A stretch of DNA of 64,000 nt, taken from NCBI GenBank assembly GCA_947247005.1, contig OX365950.1, positions 7,204,720-7,268,719 of the forward strand, given 5' to 3'. Origin of the DNA: Spisula solida. Its lineage: Eukaryota > Mollusca > Bivalvia > Venerida > Mactridae. Shown piece by piece: positions 37,067-49,814 of this stretch. Position 1 is the stretch's first letter, and every line of letters starts with the position of its first letter. The position numbers and the translations under genes were made by a program. Below the pieces are notes generated by a model, which was not told the origin of the DNA, did no database searches, and worked only from the letters and a program-made list of their open reading frames with translations.

Positions 37067-37370
37067 AATAATTGTGTTTTTTAACTTAGAGTTATCAAAC
37101 CACGTGATATGTCCGCACTGGTTTATGTAAATCAAATTAACGAAGTCATTGGAAGCTAAAACTGTCAAATATTTAAAATAAATCCCAGATTCTGTCTTTA
37201 CACAGTTTGACGATGTGAAGTTAATTAATCTCGAAGTAGACTCGATTATTCATTCCACTGGGTAAGCACAGGTTCATTTATCATTTATGTATGTATGTAT
37301 CTGACTTCAAGAGTTTGCGAAATTTATTTAACGTAGTTTTGGAAAAGGAACCAAAGTACTGAAGAGGAAC

Positions 37371-37595
37371 ATGGCAAATGTGTCTCTTTGTAAATCTGAT
37401 CTAGATGGTAGGCCACATGAAGTTTTGAAAACTAAACATCAGATTTGTTTCAATAATATACGCTGTACTCGTAGATTAAATCTGGAAATTAGTTTTTCGC
37501 TTTTTTCAATTAGTAAAAATTGTTGCGTATTACCGAACTACACGAACGTATGTGACGACGGAATTAAATTGTACTACAGTATAACAGTTGCATAG
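37371..37595 (+). other. Short ATG-initiated frame over block b11 (unrecognised)
   Basis: It starts ATG in the context 'gaacatggcaaatg' and encodes MANVSLCKSDLDGRPHEVLK and onward. In copies B4 (56800) and B5 (63880) the first 17 codons are conserved (MANVCLSKSDLDRRLHEF and MASVSLSKSDLDRRLLEF) but a TGA stop follows at once. This could be a conserved leader or first exon, or simply a conserved piece of repeat. There is no recognisable domain. Confidence 0.2.
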
Positions 37596-37833
37596 TATGA
37601 TCGTTTGGAATACCTTAATGAACTGCCAACAAATCAATCATACAAAATATTGTAAAAGCTAAATTTCACATTATAATACAAGACTAAATAACAAAGTTGC
37701 CAAAGCAATTTACGAATATATAAACGATTTTGAACGATTTCTGAGTGATACCCCTATATCTACATAGATCACTTATCAAGTCATTATTCCTGCTTGATTA
37801 AAAGCCAAGTATCGTTATGTACTAAATAACAAA

Positions 37834-38196
37834 ATGGATATACCAGCACAATGCACGGGTAATTGGTACCAACAACAGTGTGTAACGTCACCGGTCATAC
37901 GAACAATTCTAATGATTTTGACACTGATCGTACCAACGTTGACACATTTGCGGGATTACCTCCAAAATCACTTGGCATTCATATCACTAATACATACATA
38001 CACACATGTCTGTTACACTCATATAAGATCACACACCAAGACAATGGAACAGAACATAACGACAGTAATAACCATCGGGAATGATTCTGAAGAAACCGCT
38101 AATGCGGTTGATAAAAAAATCCACCAAATATATGTGCCGCGGGCAATGAGTCAGTGCATTGAAGATATAAAATTACGAGGGATGATCCATATATAA
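37834..38196 (+). other. 120-codon ATG frame over block b12 (unrecognised, not preserved)
   Basis: It starts MDIPAQCTGNWYQQQ and later includes MEQNITTVITIGNDSEETAN. The inverted copy (49815-50275) and copy B4 (57230-57570) carry an early stop or a frameshift in the first part. They keep the inner segment starting at ATG 38043 open for about 35 codons in all three copies. In that inner segment I count 7, 5 and 4 differences at codon positions 1, 2 and 3 between copies B1 and B4, which gives no support for protein constraint. Listed as a conserved repeat frame, not a gene. Confidence 0.25.
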
Positions 38197-39830
38197 CGAG
38201 AAAATGCTTATAATTTTGTTATGATCCGTTAGATTTTACTCAAACTTCAGGTGGTAGTAATAACATACATTAGCAATGTTTCCCTGTTAATTCATGATTA
38301 CAACGACATCTTGCGAAATCTATGGTTGCTAAGGTAATCCTCATTACGCCGAGTCGGGGCATTTTTCGGATTTTTCACCATTTTTTGGCAAATTCAAACC
38401 CTCACATTGGTACTTGGGGTCACCTAAGATTTGCCTTACTGATGATGAAAACATACACAGGTTGTGTTGTCATTCGTTACGTCACGCACGTGTTATCGTT
38501 CCGTGATAGCAAAAATTGCTGACGACAAAAGGTTTTCAATAAACTATTTAGTTTTGAAGACAACATGTTATAATAAAAGAAGACGCAAAAAGGTATATTT
38601 TGTTTCGTTTAATAGTTATGTTTCTTCGTTTTTCACCTATAAGAGACTGTGCTGAAGCTGTCAACCATGTTTTGAACAATGATAGGTCATTGCCTTCTTA
38701 GGAAAACAAATTGGGAACATTCTCCGACTAAAGGTAATTTTTTCACCTTAAATTTAGGACAACTTTGTAACATTTCTAGACAAATTTTGGCTAGACAGTA
38801 CCACCTAGCTTGAGTTACGAGGATTGGAATGTTAAATAAACTAATTGATGTAAAGCAAGATATTTTGACAAAGAAAGCAACCCGGCAACATGTTATCTCA
38901 CAACCCGACATTGTTTTTATAAAATGACCAGATACCAAGTTGAAGTGTCTTGAAGCTGCCAATCATATTGTAGACATATTTCTAGAAAAATATGGAGACA
39001 ATCTCGTATTTTCTATGGACACAACTCTTTATTAACAAGAAATTTATAAAGTTTTGAATGCTTATACTACGTAGTCCCCTATTTTAATGGCAATGAATAG
39101 TACAGTGTATGGTATTTGACAGAAAACACACACCGACCTCATGTTTCCTTGCTTCTCGCTGCACAAAAACAGTGTTAGGTCTTAATATACTGTCCAGAAA
39201 ATGTTTTTTTGGAAAAGTCGACAGGCTAAATTGTATTGTAATCTTCAATGGGGCATCGATTTTTGCTGCTTGGTCAGAACTGTAATGTTTTATTGCAATC
39301 CAAATCTTCAGAATATTATATATGTATGACTTGTTTAGTACTTATGTAAAACACAATGTGGTTTACCAGAATATGTACCATCTAGGTGCAACAAGGAGTG
39401 AAAACGATGCTCCAGAAAGTGGAAAATTAAAGTCTGGCACGTTAACTCAAAAAAGCACCCAACGATCGCTTTAACATTACAACATTTGACTTGGTAACCT
39501 GTAGAAATAGTGTTTGTGTATGAGTTGTAACTGTACTTTACTGAAAAGCAATTAATTAGAGGTTAATACACGACAAAGCCGGACAGGGAGGTGATAATCC
39601 GCCGGGAAAATTAATAATCACCTCGAGGGCTTTAGCAATATCATGGTAATTGTGACCAGCACCCGTCATCATGCCTTAACCAGAACATCAGTGCACCTGA
39701 ATTCCAGGTATAACACCTAGATGGCTCTGCGTTGATTTGTCTGCACTTGTCAGACACCTTCCAATAATACTCGTAAAGAGGCGGGAGGTAGAATAAAACA
39801 ACAGATGATACACATGTAATTAATATGCAT
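38174..39830. mobile_element. Unmatched 1.65-kb insertion in copy B1 with one mariner-like end
   Basis: Family B wording stops at 38173 and resumes near 39840. The insertion begins TA then cgagggatgatccatatata, resembling the start at 48611 (TA then cgaggggtcatcaacaaata), and both continue to 'aaaatgct'. No matching right end was found, so it is either a truncated element or several nested insertions. It contains the decayed reading frame at 38679-39035 and a small inverted repeat 'gaggtgataat'/'aataatcacctc' near 39580-39624. Confidence 0.5.
38679..39035 (+). pseudogene. Decayed 119-codon reading frame with two internal TGA stops
   Basis: Starting at ATG 38679 the frame runs to TAA at 39033-39035. 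It has only two stops inside, both TGA (38811-38813 and 38925-38927), and no TAA or TAG. In DNA this AT-rich about ten stops would be expected. Recognisable protein-like stretches include FFTLNLGQLCNISRQILARQ, IGMLNKLIDVKQDIL and LEAANHIVDIFLEKYGDNL. I do not recognise the family. CGA-to-TGA decay of a former arginine codon, or TGG-to-TGA, would explain the stops. The opposite-strand open frame at 38687-38962 is probably its shadow. It lies inside the insertion beginning at 38174, so it may be a transposon-borne remnant. Confidence 0.45.
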
Positions 39831-42338
39831 GAATAATTAAATCACTTCTTTGAAAATAAATCAGTCATGTTGTAAAGATCTGTAGACACGACATTCGATG
39901 ATCACTTTATACCATGATAATTGCTTTGTGACATTATATGATCAGTATATTATGCTACCTAATTACTGTGTTAATTAATGCGGCATCAATTATTATACAT
40001 CAATATTTCACCGCTTGATGTCGTAGTAGACTCCTTAGTGTTGATCAATACTATATAACCATTTTAAATCATGGTGCACGAGTGTTCGTGAATTTTCGCG
40101 AATTTACAAGATGTACACGAAATAAAATCAAATTCCACATCCTTTAATTGATAGTTTTTCTATATTCGTTTTGAAATTTATAGATCTGTGTAGTTAATCA
40201 CAATTTAATGCGTCAGAATGATAAATCAACTTATCGTATACCACTTTCTTTTACATATTTTATATCGATTCTATCATGCCTCCAACGTACACAAAATGTT
40301 TATGTCTGAAGCCGGGTATTCTTTATGCTAACTTGTTTACAAACTTCGGTATAGAAACGCTTAACTATGGAATTATTTTTCTGTGTCTATAAGGTCATGT
40401 TAGAACATCATTTCCAATAGATTTAGCAATAAGCCTAATAACCATAGAACTACAATGTACGAGTGGTGTCCCAGTAAATCGTGTACATTGCTGACATATT
40501 TCATTCGTGGCGTCAGATGATCATGATTTTTGTAGTAAACTTTATGTGTTCTGTTTTTATAGGAACCAGGGATGGAAAGTATATGAATATCAATTGGTCT
40601 CATATTGTCTAAATCTTGTCTCGGGAATGAGGTTATGTTACCTTATCTAGAAAACAATCATACACGTTGATGTTTGAACAAGATGATATAAGATCCTATA
40701 TCAACTTTTCACAAGAAATTATTACACCGAATACAGCTTTAAAGAGGCTGTTTCAGTATTTTCACAAACTTTAAAATGGATGTCTCAGTATATTCATGAA
40801 CTTGGTTTTTCCTACATTTTCGATTTAAATTGAACATAATGATATGCTTTACTTCCTGTATATAGTGTACCAACATTTAATTTCATGAGAAACGTGCAGA
40901 AGAACCTTTTCTTTAGCATGTATATGCTCAATGATGTCTCAACGTTCATGTATACCTTTGGTTCTAATTTCTGCACAGTAATGTCACTCTAATTCGAATG
41001 CGCTCGAAAGTAAAATTCCAAACGCCTTAAATGTGGCGTTATGTTTGGCATTTGTACCTGTGTAGGACATAAAATAACATTGCTGTAAGCTCGTCCTGGT
41101 GTTTTCAATTTTCAATTGTTTTATATCAGAACATGGTCTACATACGGACTCGTGGATTATATTGTATTGCCCTTTAATTACGAACCTAATGGATGTATCG
41201 AACTGCAAGCGAGAGTATTCATTGCTCGTTCCTATTATCTCGGAGAAAAAGTAATTTATATAGTAGGTCAGCTGATGGTAAACTATAGAATATATTGCTG
41301 TAGCTGGGGGATATGTTAATGAGCAATTTCCAATCTTATCTCAGATATATCGTTGCTCAAATGATTTGGACGAAAATCGTTTACAGTTCATAGATGTACT
41401 CGAGGTTAAACAGTTATTGTAAAACACAACTTTTCACACGTATCGTTAATTGTGTTACATATCGTTAAAACATTATCGAGACATTATTATAATGAAATGA
41501 TGTCATGAAATTACAATGAAAAGTAGATAGTAGCAATGATAGACGGAAAACAACTTAACGGAAATATAGAACGAACACATAGAATAAACACACATTATGA
41601 AAAATGGAAATAGCACGAACGAACCGCATTAAGCGTCTTTAAACATGCCAAAAAGCATGCCAATCAAAATGTACTGTATGGTGTTCTGTATATGCAAACA
41701 AGATATGTAAATGCCAGGTTGTTTAATTATGTATCTACATGATATCTGTATCACGCTGAATTGAACAAATAAATGCGCGCTCGCTTGCGTGCATAATATA
41801 GTTAATACTTCGTTAAAGGATGTCAATAGTTGCATGCTGACTGAGAATCACTGCCTCATTAACCTACTGTTACAGAGCAGATGCACACTAAGGCAAAAAT
41901 AAAAATACATTGTGGATTTTGTAACTCTCCATATCCTTTTGTTTGCACTTTTCCTAAACATGTTATTGACATTTCCTGGAAGTCATCGCGGGTCGTTGAT
42001 TTCCTTCGCGTGAAATCAATAACAAAGTCAGTTTTAAAGTTGCTTCCCAACCTACCACCTACCGTATTGCGACAATCACGAACGGCAACTATCGTAAATA
42101 TTACCTGAAATGTTAGGGATGTATTTCAGCATGGTACTAGACCCACAATATTAATTTGTTTTGGAATTGTCGGTAACAGGCACTGTTGAAAGTCTGTTGA
42201 AACCGAACGTTCATGGCTAACAGGTGATTTGCATCATTGTCAAAATTAACAAATACTTACAGTTTGTAATCTTTACGGAAAAATCCACGGTCGGTTTGAT
42301 CAAATTAGGACAATGTGCGCTTAGAAACGATAACAACA

Positions 42339-42660
42339 ACCGATGGATAAATTAAATATAAGGCGTTTTAGTCGCCTACGTCTGACATCACTGGCAGTTG
42401 TGTGTAACACTGTACTAGTACAAACAAATGTACATGGCAGCAACCTGCTTGGTTGACTAAACGGTAAGATAAGAATAAACCAATGGATAAATGGTTGGCG
42501 TCTAAGTCGCATATGTCTGACATTGCTGGCAGTTGTGTGTAACAATGTACTAGTACGAACAATTGTACATGGCAGCAACCTGCTTGGTTGACTCACGCTG
42601 TCTTAACGGTTAGACCAGAAACAACCAATGAATGAATCTTTGACGTTTTAGTCGCACAGA
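42339..42660 (+). repeat. 140-bp tandem repeat, about 2.3 copies (b7 expansion)
   Basis: Starts at 42341 ('cgatggataaat'), 42480 ('caatggataaat') and about 42625 ('caatgaatgaat'). Each unit contains 'agtcgc', 'gtctgaca', 'ggcagttgtgtgtaac' and 'catggcagcaacctgcttgg'. The block is single copy in B3 (47255), B4 (55255) and B5 (62595). The minus strand reads it as a 91-codon open frame with an internal duplication, which is a by-product. Confidence 0.88.
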
Positions 42661-42840
42661 CTGGTATTGCTTGGTAGACTATCGTAATAGTTGACGGGTA
42701 CCAGTCTTCTTGACGTTGGTCATTTTTTAGGACGACCTCATAAACTGAATTCGATCATTTTGCCAGTCGCTTGTCACGATATTGTGTTATTATTTAAACC
42801 CTTTGGTCAAGGGTAACCCAAAAGGCGCTTGTTTTCAATG

Positions 42841-42878
42841 GGATTTCTTGTATCATAGAGGTGTGATACAAGGAATCC
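42841..42878. repeat. Imperfect 15-bp stem hairpin
   Basis: ggatttcttgtatca (42841-42855) pairs with tgatacaaggaatcc (42864-42878), 14 of 15 positions, across an 8-nt loop. It lies in sequence of copy B2 not matched elsewhere (42790-43020), where b8-b12 are deleted. Confidence 0.75.
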
Positions 42879-45519
42879 GGATGGGATACCCTAGCTCTTT
42901 CTGAGCTGACTCCTTGGTTCTTTAAGCTCCCTGTGTATAGCACTGATACATGCGAGACTACAAGTTCATCTCTAGTTGACCACTCGACCTCCGTGTCGCC
43001 CCTATTGTTTGTCTATGTGCTAAATGACCGTGAAAGAGAATTTTGTATACATTAATACTGTCTAATTAATTTATAGGCATTTTTGTACATAAAGAGCACA
43101 TATCATTCGATGATCACTTTATACCATTAGATAAATGCTTCGTAACATTATATGATCACTTTATGATGCTACCTGATTACTGTGTTAAGTAATGCTGCAT
43201 CAATCATTTCACATCAATATTCCCCCTCTTGATGTCGTAGACCATTATTCCTAGGTGATCAATACTGTATAACAATGTTTAATCATGGTACTTTGAGTTT
43301 TCGTTGAATTCGTGGACGAACACGACAAACACCGAAAAAATGCCCCATCCTTTAATTAGTATCCGTTCAATGTTCCAATTGAAATTTAAAAACCATGAAT
43401 TTATGACCCAACGAATTAACGAGTCCCTCTGAATTGTCCTTTCCAACCAGAATACATCAAATTTCAAGTCCATGAATACGAATTATTTTACAGCATCTTG
43501 TGTTATATGCATATTCATAAAGCAATGTGACATATTTGTATTACAAACGCTATTTTGGTATTCAACAGTAGAAATAAACCAAAAAAGACAGTATGTATCT
43601 GGGTGGTTAATAACAACTTAATGCGTCAGAATGATAAATCATTGTAGACTTATAATACACCACTTTTTACACACATGTATTTCATTGTGGTACTATCATG
43701 ACTCCAACTTGCACGATACAATATTTAAATGTCTGAAGCCGGGTTTTCTTTGCATGCGTATACTAACTTGTTTTCACAATGTGGTATACCAACGTTTAAC
43801 CTCGGAATTAATTCTCTTTGTTTATAAGGTTAGGCCGTCATGTCCCAATAGATTTATCAAGAGCTAAATAACTTCAGATATATAAGAATATCAATTGGTC
43901 TCATTTTGTCTAAATCTTTTCTCGGAAATGAGGTTATGTTAACTTATCTAGAAAACGACCATACACGTTGATGTTTGAACAAGATGATATAAAATCCAAT
44001 GTCAACTCTTCACAAGAAATCCTCAAACCGGATGTAGCTTTAAAGAGGCTGTTCCAGTGTTTTCACAAACCTCTAAGTGGAGGTCTCAGTTATTTGGTGA
44101 ACTTGTTTTTCCCTTAACTTTTCGATTTGAATTGAAGAAATAACAAGTTTAATGTATTCATTACTATGCCTACAGTATATAGTGAGCCAACATTTAATAA
44201 ACTGGTACTCATGAATATTCGGGCTTTTCCGTCGACCGATCAGGTGTGTAATTTTTTGGAAAACACGCCAAAAATAATGACTTCAAGTTCAATTGTGCCA
44301 CATTGTACTCCTATGAGAAACGTGCAGAAGAACCCATTCTTAAACATGCATACGTGGATCTTTAATTATTTTTAAAAACAATTCGGAGTGTATTCATAAT
44401 TTGCCAATTTGTTATACTAGTTCATTGTTAAATTACAAAGACATCATCTTTAACATTATCGAACGATTTTGTGACAACTCCATCTTTCAAAGTACATGTA
44501 TCTTTTTCATTTTATTGGCACAAAAACGATTTTTCTGCGACAGATTTATGACATATGCTCAATGATGTTGCAATTTCATGAATACTCGTAATGTAAATTG
44601 ATTCTGATTTCTGCACAGTAATGTCAGTTTAATGAATTAGAAAACTTATTCGAATTTACAAGATTACATTGGAATGCAATTGTTACGAATTCGCTCACAA
44701 TTGATTTTGAAACACCTTAAATGTGGCGTTATGTTTGGTAAATGTACGTGTGAAAGACGTAATAAAACATTGCTGTAAGCTCGTCCTTATGTTTCAACTT
44801 TTAATTGTTTTATATCAGCACGTGATCTACAAACGTACTAGTGGGTTGTATTGTATTGTCCGTTGATTACAAACCTAATGAAGGTATTGAACTGCAAGCG
44901 AGAGTATTCATTGCTCGTTCCTATTATCTCGGAGAAAAAGTAATTTATATAGTAGGTCAGCTGATGGTAAACTATCATATAGATTGCTGTAGCTGGGGGA
45001 TATGTTAATGAGCAATTTCCAATCTTATCTCAGACAAATCGTTGTTAAAATGTGTCGGACAAAAATCGTTTACAGTTCATAGATATACAACTAGACCTAC
45101 AACTTTCAAGACACTTAGTATGAAAAATTGGACTTAAGATCAAATTCGATCCTAGGAATGATGACGAAACGCACCACAGATGCACACCTAGACCTACAAC
45201 TTACCACTCGAGGTTAAACAGTTATTGTAAAACACAACTGTACCCGGATTGTTTTATTTAGTCTAACATTTTAATTAGTGGTGTTGTCATACTGACACAA
45301 TATGACAGTGTTGTTGCATAACACAGAAGCATGAAACGAACACATAAACAAGCATAGTATCCAAAGAAGAAAGCATTATATAAAGGCATGTCACGAGAGC
45401 ATAACACAATACTGATGAGAGAATAGCTGGATTACAAATAATTAAAATCAAAATAATGAGATAAATATGGAAATGTGCAATGTATGCAAACATGTTTTGT
45501 TATTTAAACTATGTCATCC

Positions 45520-46145
45520 GGCTGGAGTGTCCACTGTGGTCATGTGGTGAAGTTGTTCACTTAGGTATAATTTTCTCGACTTGTTTTGGCTGGGGCATTC
45601 AGCTGGGTCATTTTACGTATTGAAACTAAGTCATTCGGCTAGGGCTTTCAGCTTTTTATTGCTGAAACTAGGTCATTCAGCTGAAACCGCGCCTTTCAAC
45701 GTTTTAATACTTATACTTTTCTTTAGTGGCATAAAGCAGCTAAAACTATGTTGTTTAGAAGTTTTACTGCTGCAACTAGGTCATTCATTTCTCCTTTTGT
45801 TTGCTGAAACTTTTCCATTTAGCTTTTTAACAGCGGGACTAGGGCTGATTTTTTTTCTTGGTTGGCAATGTGTTGGGCACTTCTTCGTTTTAGGATTTCT
45901 GACAGCTAAATTTAGGCATAATATTCGTTTTGCTATGGAAACTGTGTCATTTAGCTAGGGCATTTAGTCTTTTGATTGCTGAAACTAATGATTTATTATA
46001 CTTTTCGACAGCTTGGACTTGGGCGGATCTGTGCTTGTTTAGTTGGGCATTGTGCTTTGTGTGCTTTTAATGTTTTCTGTGCTCGGCTGGTTAATTTGAT
46101 TGCTGCCTTCCCTGTCTGACTTAATATAATCTTTATTGTAAATGA
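45520..46145 (+). repeat. Insertion with degenerate 'aggtcattc' tandem repeats
   Basis: The b4 block of copy B3 is split by about 625 bp that reiterate 'ctgaaactaggtcattc', 'ggctagggc' and 'tcagctttt' at irregular 40-70 bp spacing (about 45585-45960). The 125-codon open frame at 45581-45958 translates the repeats (recurrent LGHS, KLGHSA, QLGHS) and is leucine- and phenylalanine-rich. I do not regard it as a gene. The last part (46000-46130) loosely resembles 17975-18130 in family A ('tgctcgg', 'ccctgtc'). Confidence 0.6.
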
Positions 46146-48610
46146 CACAGGTTGTTTTTTATGTATCTATACCATATCTGTATCACGCTGTGGACACCTA
46201 ACAAATCAATGCACGATCGTTTGCATGCACAATTATATTTTATACTTAATTGAAGGATCTCCAAAAGCGCATGCTGACTGAGAATCACTGTCTGTTAAAG
46301 CTCTTTTACAAAGCAGATGCGCAATAAGGCCTAATAAAAGTGATATTGATTTTCTGGTAAACCGACCTACTCTGTTGTTTGTCCCTTCCTTAAACTATTT
46401 TTTTGGCATTTCCTTGATCGTTGATTTTACTGCTATTGAACTCAATAAAAAAGTTATCTCATAATATAAAATGTTCTCCACCTAAACGCTTACCCTATTG
46501 TTTTTCAGCATATTACCAGAACCGAAGTATTAATTTGTTTTGGCCTTAGCGGAAACAGGCTCTGTTGATTTTCCCGTGCGTATAATTAATAAAGTAGTCC
46601 GTTTAAAGAATAAAATGGTTTTCAAGATGCTTTCCTATCCAATTTTTTAGCATTGTACAAGAACCACAGTATTAATTTGTTTTGTTCTTAGTGGAAACAG
46701 GCACTTTTGAACGTCTGTTGAATCTGAACATTGTTGGCTAGCAGGTGATTGGTATCATTGTCACCCTAGATTCAAATTAACAAACAAATACATTTTGTAA
46801 ACTTCACGGAACAATCCATTGTCGGTATGATCAACATGTTAACATGTTTTAACCCGACATGTAGTCAATATACGTTATTTTATGTTTACATTATAACATA
46901 AATACATCAAGATACTTAATCTAACAAACATCCCGGAAGAGAATTTATATTGTCGATGTAAAATACAAAAGAACTTGGCATATCCTATGACTGTTACTTT
47001 ATTGCAAAGTAACGTAATTTGCATGAGCAATGTACTGATTATAACGTGCTTCGAATGTATAGGCATCAACAATATCAGTGATGCATCTTAACAAAACGGC
47101 AAATTAAATCAAATACATCTTCCCTGTATTGTCCAATCTCCGACGACGTTACTATTATATAAATAATTCACATGTGTACATCGTGATATATAATGGTACA
47201 CTTCCTTTTTTGTCTCGTCAAATTAGGGCAATGTGAGCTAAGAAACGATAACAGCAGCCGATGGGTGAATCAATGGCGTCTTAGTCGCCTACGTCTGACA
47301 TCACTGTCAGTTGTGTGTTCACAATGTACCAGTATGTACAAATGAACATGACAGCAGCCTACTTGATTGACTCACGCTTTAGCTTCTAGACTGGTTCCTT
47401 GGTCTAATTCGACTATCGCAATTTTCACTAATACCGCATCATTCTACAAGACGATGGTCTCTTTGTTTGGACAACCCTAAAGCCAATTCCATTTTTGTGT
47501 CAGTCTCTTTTCATCTGAATGTACTCTATTGTTGACTGGTTCGTTGATTCTAAACCCCTACAACAATTTACAGCTTAACTATTCTGCTACATATAACAAC
47601 GTCTCAAATTAAACTTAAGCACATATGCCATATCCCATGCTTGAATGTTTTGACAAAGGTTCCGATCTCAAAACGGTTGTAGTCTGTTTCACTGACCTGC
47701 TTAACCAGCGTGAAAGAGGCTATAGCGATTTGGTTTAATGTAACCGGTTCGTGTGAAAACAGGTAATTACTTCTCGTAAGGAAATCGAAGAAGACCAATT
47801 TTGATGTATGAAATGAATAATAACTGTTTTTTTATTTTAATTAAATGCAAATTTATTTAATCACAATGTGTTGTATTTCATTTTGAAGATTGAATATATG
47901 AATAGTCAAACAGTTCCGTACATTCCCGGTTGTGATTTAGGTGTCCGGCTTACGAAGTTATAAAGAGAACTGTAACCTGTGTTTTTATAGAATTCGACTG
48001 TTAAAGATAGAGAACTGACACACGCGGTTATTTTATCAAGTAAGGATGCTTAGTCCAAGATTAACTAAGTAAGCCGGGTACCCATTCTCTAAATATGGTG
48101 GAAATGGTGGTATAAAAGTTACACCATATGTAGTAATGAAGTTATAGCATTTTTTCCCGCTGTAACTATGGTACACCATGGTTTGTCCATGTGCTAAATG
48201 AGCGATGCAGAGCAAGCATTTTTGTGTTTTTCGTTCTCTGCTGTTTCCGTTGAGATAGCGCTTCCTCACCGGTCCATTTTGTCATTATCTCGGGTGTCTT
48301 GATCAGTGGGGTCACATAACTGAATTACCACAAGAAGCCTAAGTGAAACCTTCACGAGAATCAATAGTTAAACCAATCTTTATCACACAATGATCGTTAT
48401 TGGATGAACACAAATTAGATGATCACTTAATGCACTTTGCTTTAATTTGCCTCCTTGTTTTTATCTCTTCAACAACGCTGATACTTCACGGACATTGGAT
48501 TTTCGTTAAAAGTCTAAGTTTTAAATATTTAGGTTGTAGGGGCGTTACAATTACGAAAATATGTGAACACCAACATTCTTGAGGAATTGCTGTGAGGGTA
48601 CAAAATAATG

Positions 48611-49814
48611 TACGAGGGGTCATCAACAAATACGCGAAAAAATGCTCTGAAATCATTTTTACCTGACCAATTGTTATTAAAACCGGTCAGATAATAGATT
48701 GACGTATTACAAATACATATTTATAACAACATTAAACTCAAGGAAATATTTGGTCGAAAAATCATAGAAATCGTAACATACCATTCACAACACGACTTTT
48801 CGTCGCCTAATTACAAGTGACGGAATTAAAAAAAAATAAACAATAAAAATGCGTGAATTGTGCGTGTACAAATAACAAGTTCAGGTTCGTGTCATATTTT
48901 GCAAGTACATTTTAGAATGATCTATGATAAACGATATTTGTGAAAAAAGGAATGTAAAGAAAGTGTAGAACGATATTTGAAGAACGATAAATGCAGAAGG
49001 ATATGTAAAGAACGATATAGGTAATTGGAGACTGGTAGCAAAATGTAATACATAAACACGTTGAAGGGATCTCCATGTATTGAACAATTATGTACAGACT
49101 GGACCCGGACAACAGAAAGTGATTTGATTCACAATTAAGCTACCAGCGTCTGGCCACACAGACAGCAAATCACTGCTATTCATACAAAACATATTCAAAC
49201 ACCAATGTAATGCGTCGAAGATAGTGTGACCATAGTCAGACAAGTATATCTTTCCCATAATAAGCAGACAATGTTTTTATTAGATGCATTAAGTAGAGAT
49301 TTACTAAATATGCCCATCTCTATTGTTGTATCGTTGACCAAATGGATCGAATTGTTGAATTCTGAAACGCAATTAAAAAATAACGTCACGGCCAAATCAC
49401 TCACGTTCATAGAAGCCATTCTCTTCAGTAGCCATCCCTGAGTAGCAACTACTCTTAAACAGATTTATGATATTCTGAAGAATTATTGATCAAAACGACG
49501 ACCTAATAATACTAATCATAACAGTTTGTCTTTCCGAAGTATTGCCTTTACAGTTAGTGGAGGGATTACAATGCTTTCTACCGTGCATAATTGTCATGTT
49601 TCATCAGATGCAATTTATGATTCTTTATATGATTATATTATTATATAATTAAAGCGAACAGCTGTATCTCCATAAAGATGTAACTATCTGTACCATTAGA
49701 AAGTTTTAGGTAACTAGATCAAAAATACTAGAGACCAGTTAAGTTAGAAAATCATGAAATACGACGTTATAACTATCCGGCGACGATGAACAATTTTAAT
49801 CTCCTTAATGTACT
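48611..49814. mobile_element. Unmatched insertion in copy B3 starting with a mariner-like end
   Basis: b10 is interrupted at 48610 by TA then cgaggggtcatcaacaaata, similar to the start at 38174. No matching right end was found before the inverted b12. It contains a 72-codon open frame at 49226-49441 that starts with GTG, is not shared with other copies and is not recognised, plus short 'gaacgatat' reiterations at 48925-49020. Confidence 0.4.

Larger units (their letters stand above)
33416..40854 (+). repeat. Family B copy B1
   Basis: b16 33480, b1 33840-34170, b2 34225, b3 34380-34530, b4 34560-34830, start of b8 at 34870-34945 interrupted by a mariner-type element and resuming 36230-36560, b9 36590, b10 36845, b11 37370, b12 37690-38145, an unmatched insert (38174 to about 39830), b13 39885, b14 40195 and b15 40580. 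Blocks b5-b7 are deleted. Confidence 0.75.
40855..44171 (+). repeat. Family B copy B2, short (b8-b12 deleted)
   Basis: b16 40860-40930, b1 40985-41360, b2 41400, weak b3 41570, b4 41690-41960, b5 42130-42330, b7 duplicated (42339-42660), only the start of b8 (42670-42780), then b13 43100-43285, b14 43600 and b15 43890. An imperfect hairpin lies at 42841-42878. Open frames at 41116-41319 and 41881-42108 are fragments of b1 and b4 and do not persist in other copies without shifts. Confidence 0.75.

Noticed and set aside
38464..38655. Plus-strand 63-codon frame just upstream of the decayed frame
   Set aside because: It is in a different frame, with no shared copy and no recognised motif. It could be a shifted upstream part of the same decayed sequence, but I cannot show it.
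38687..38962. 91-codon minus-strand frame
   Set aside because: It lies opposite the plus-strand decayed frame at 38679-39035, which has the better protein-like wording. I treat it as a shadow.
41116..41319. 67-codon frame in b1 that looks protein-like (FIARSYYLGEKVIYIVGQL)
   Set aside because: The frame is open in three of five copies but shifted in two, and the few differences among open copies fall mainly at first and second codon positions. The DNA is conserved, but not as a protein.
49195..49419. Minus-strand frame with a possible 43-nt intron (gtgagtgattt...tttcag)
   Set aside because: The putative intron is shorter than normal for molluscs, the product is unrecognised and there is no paralogous support.
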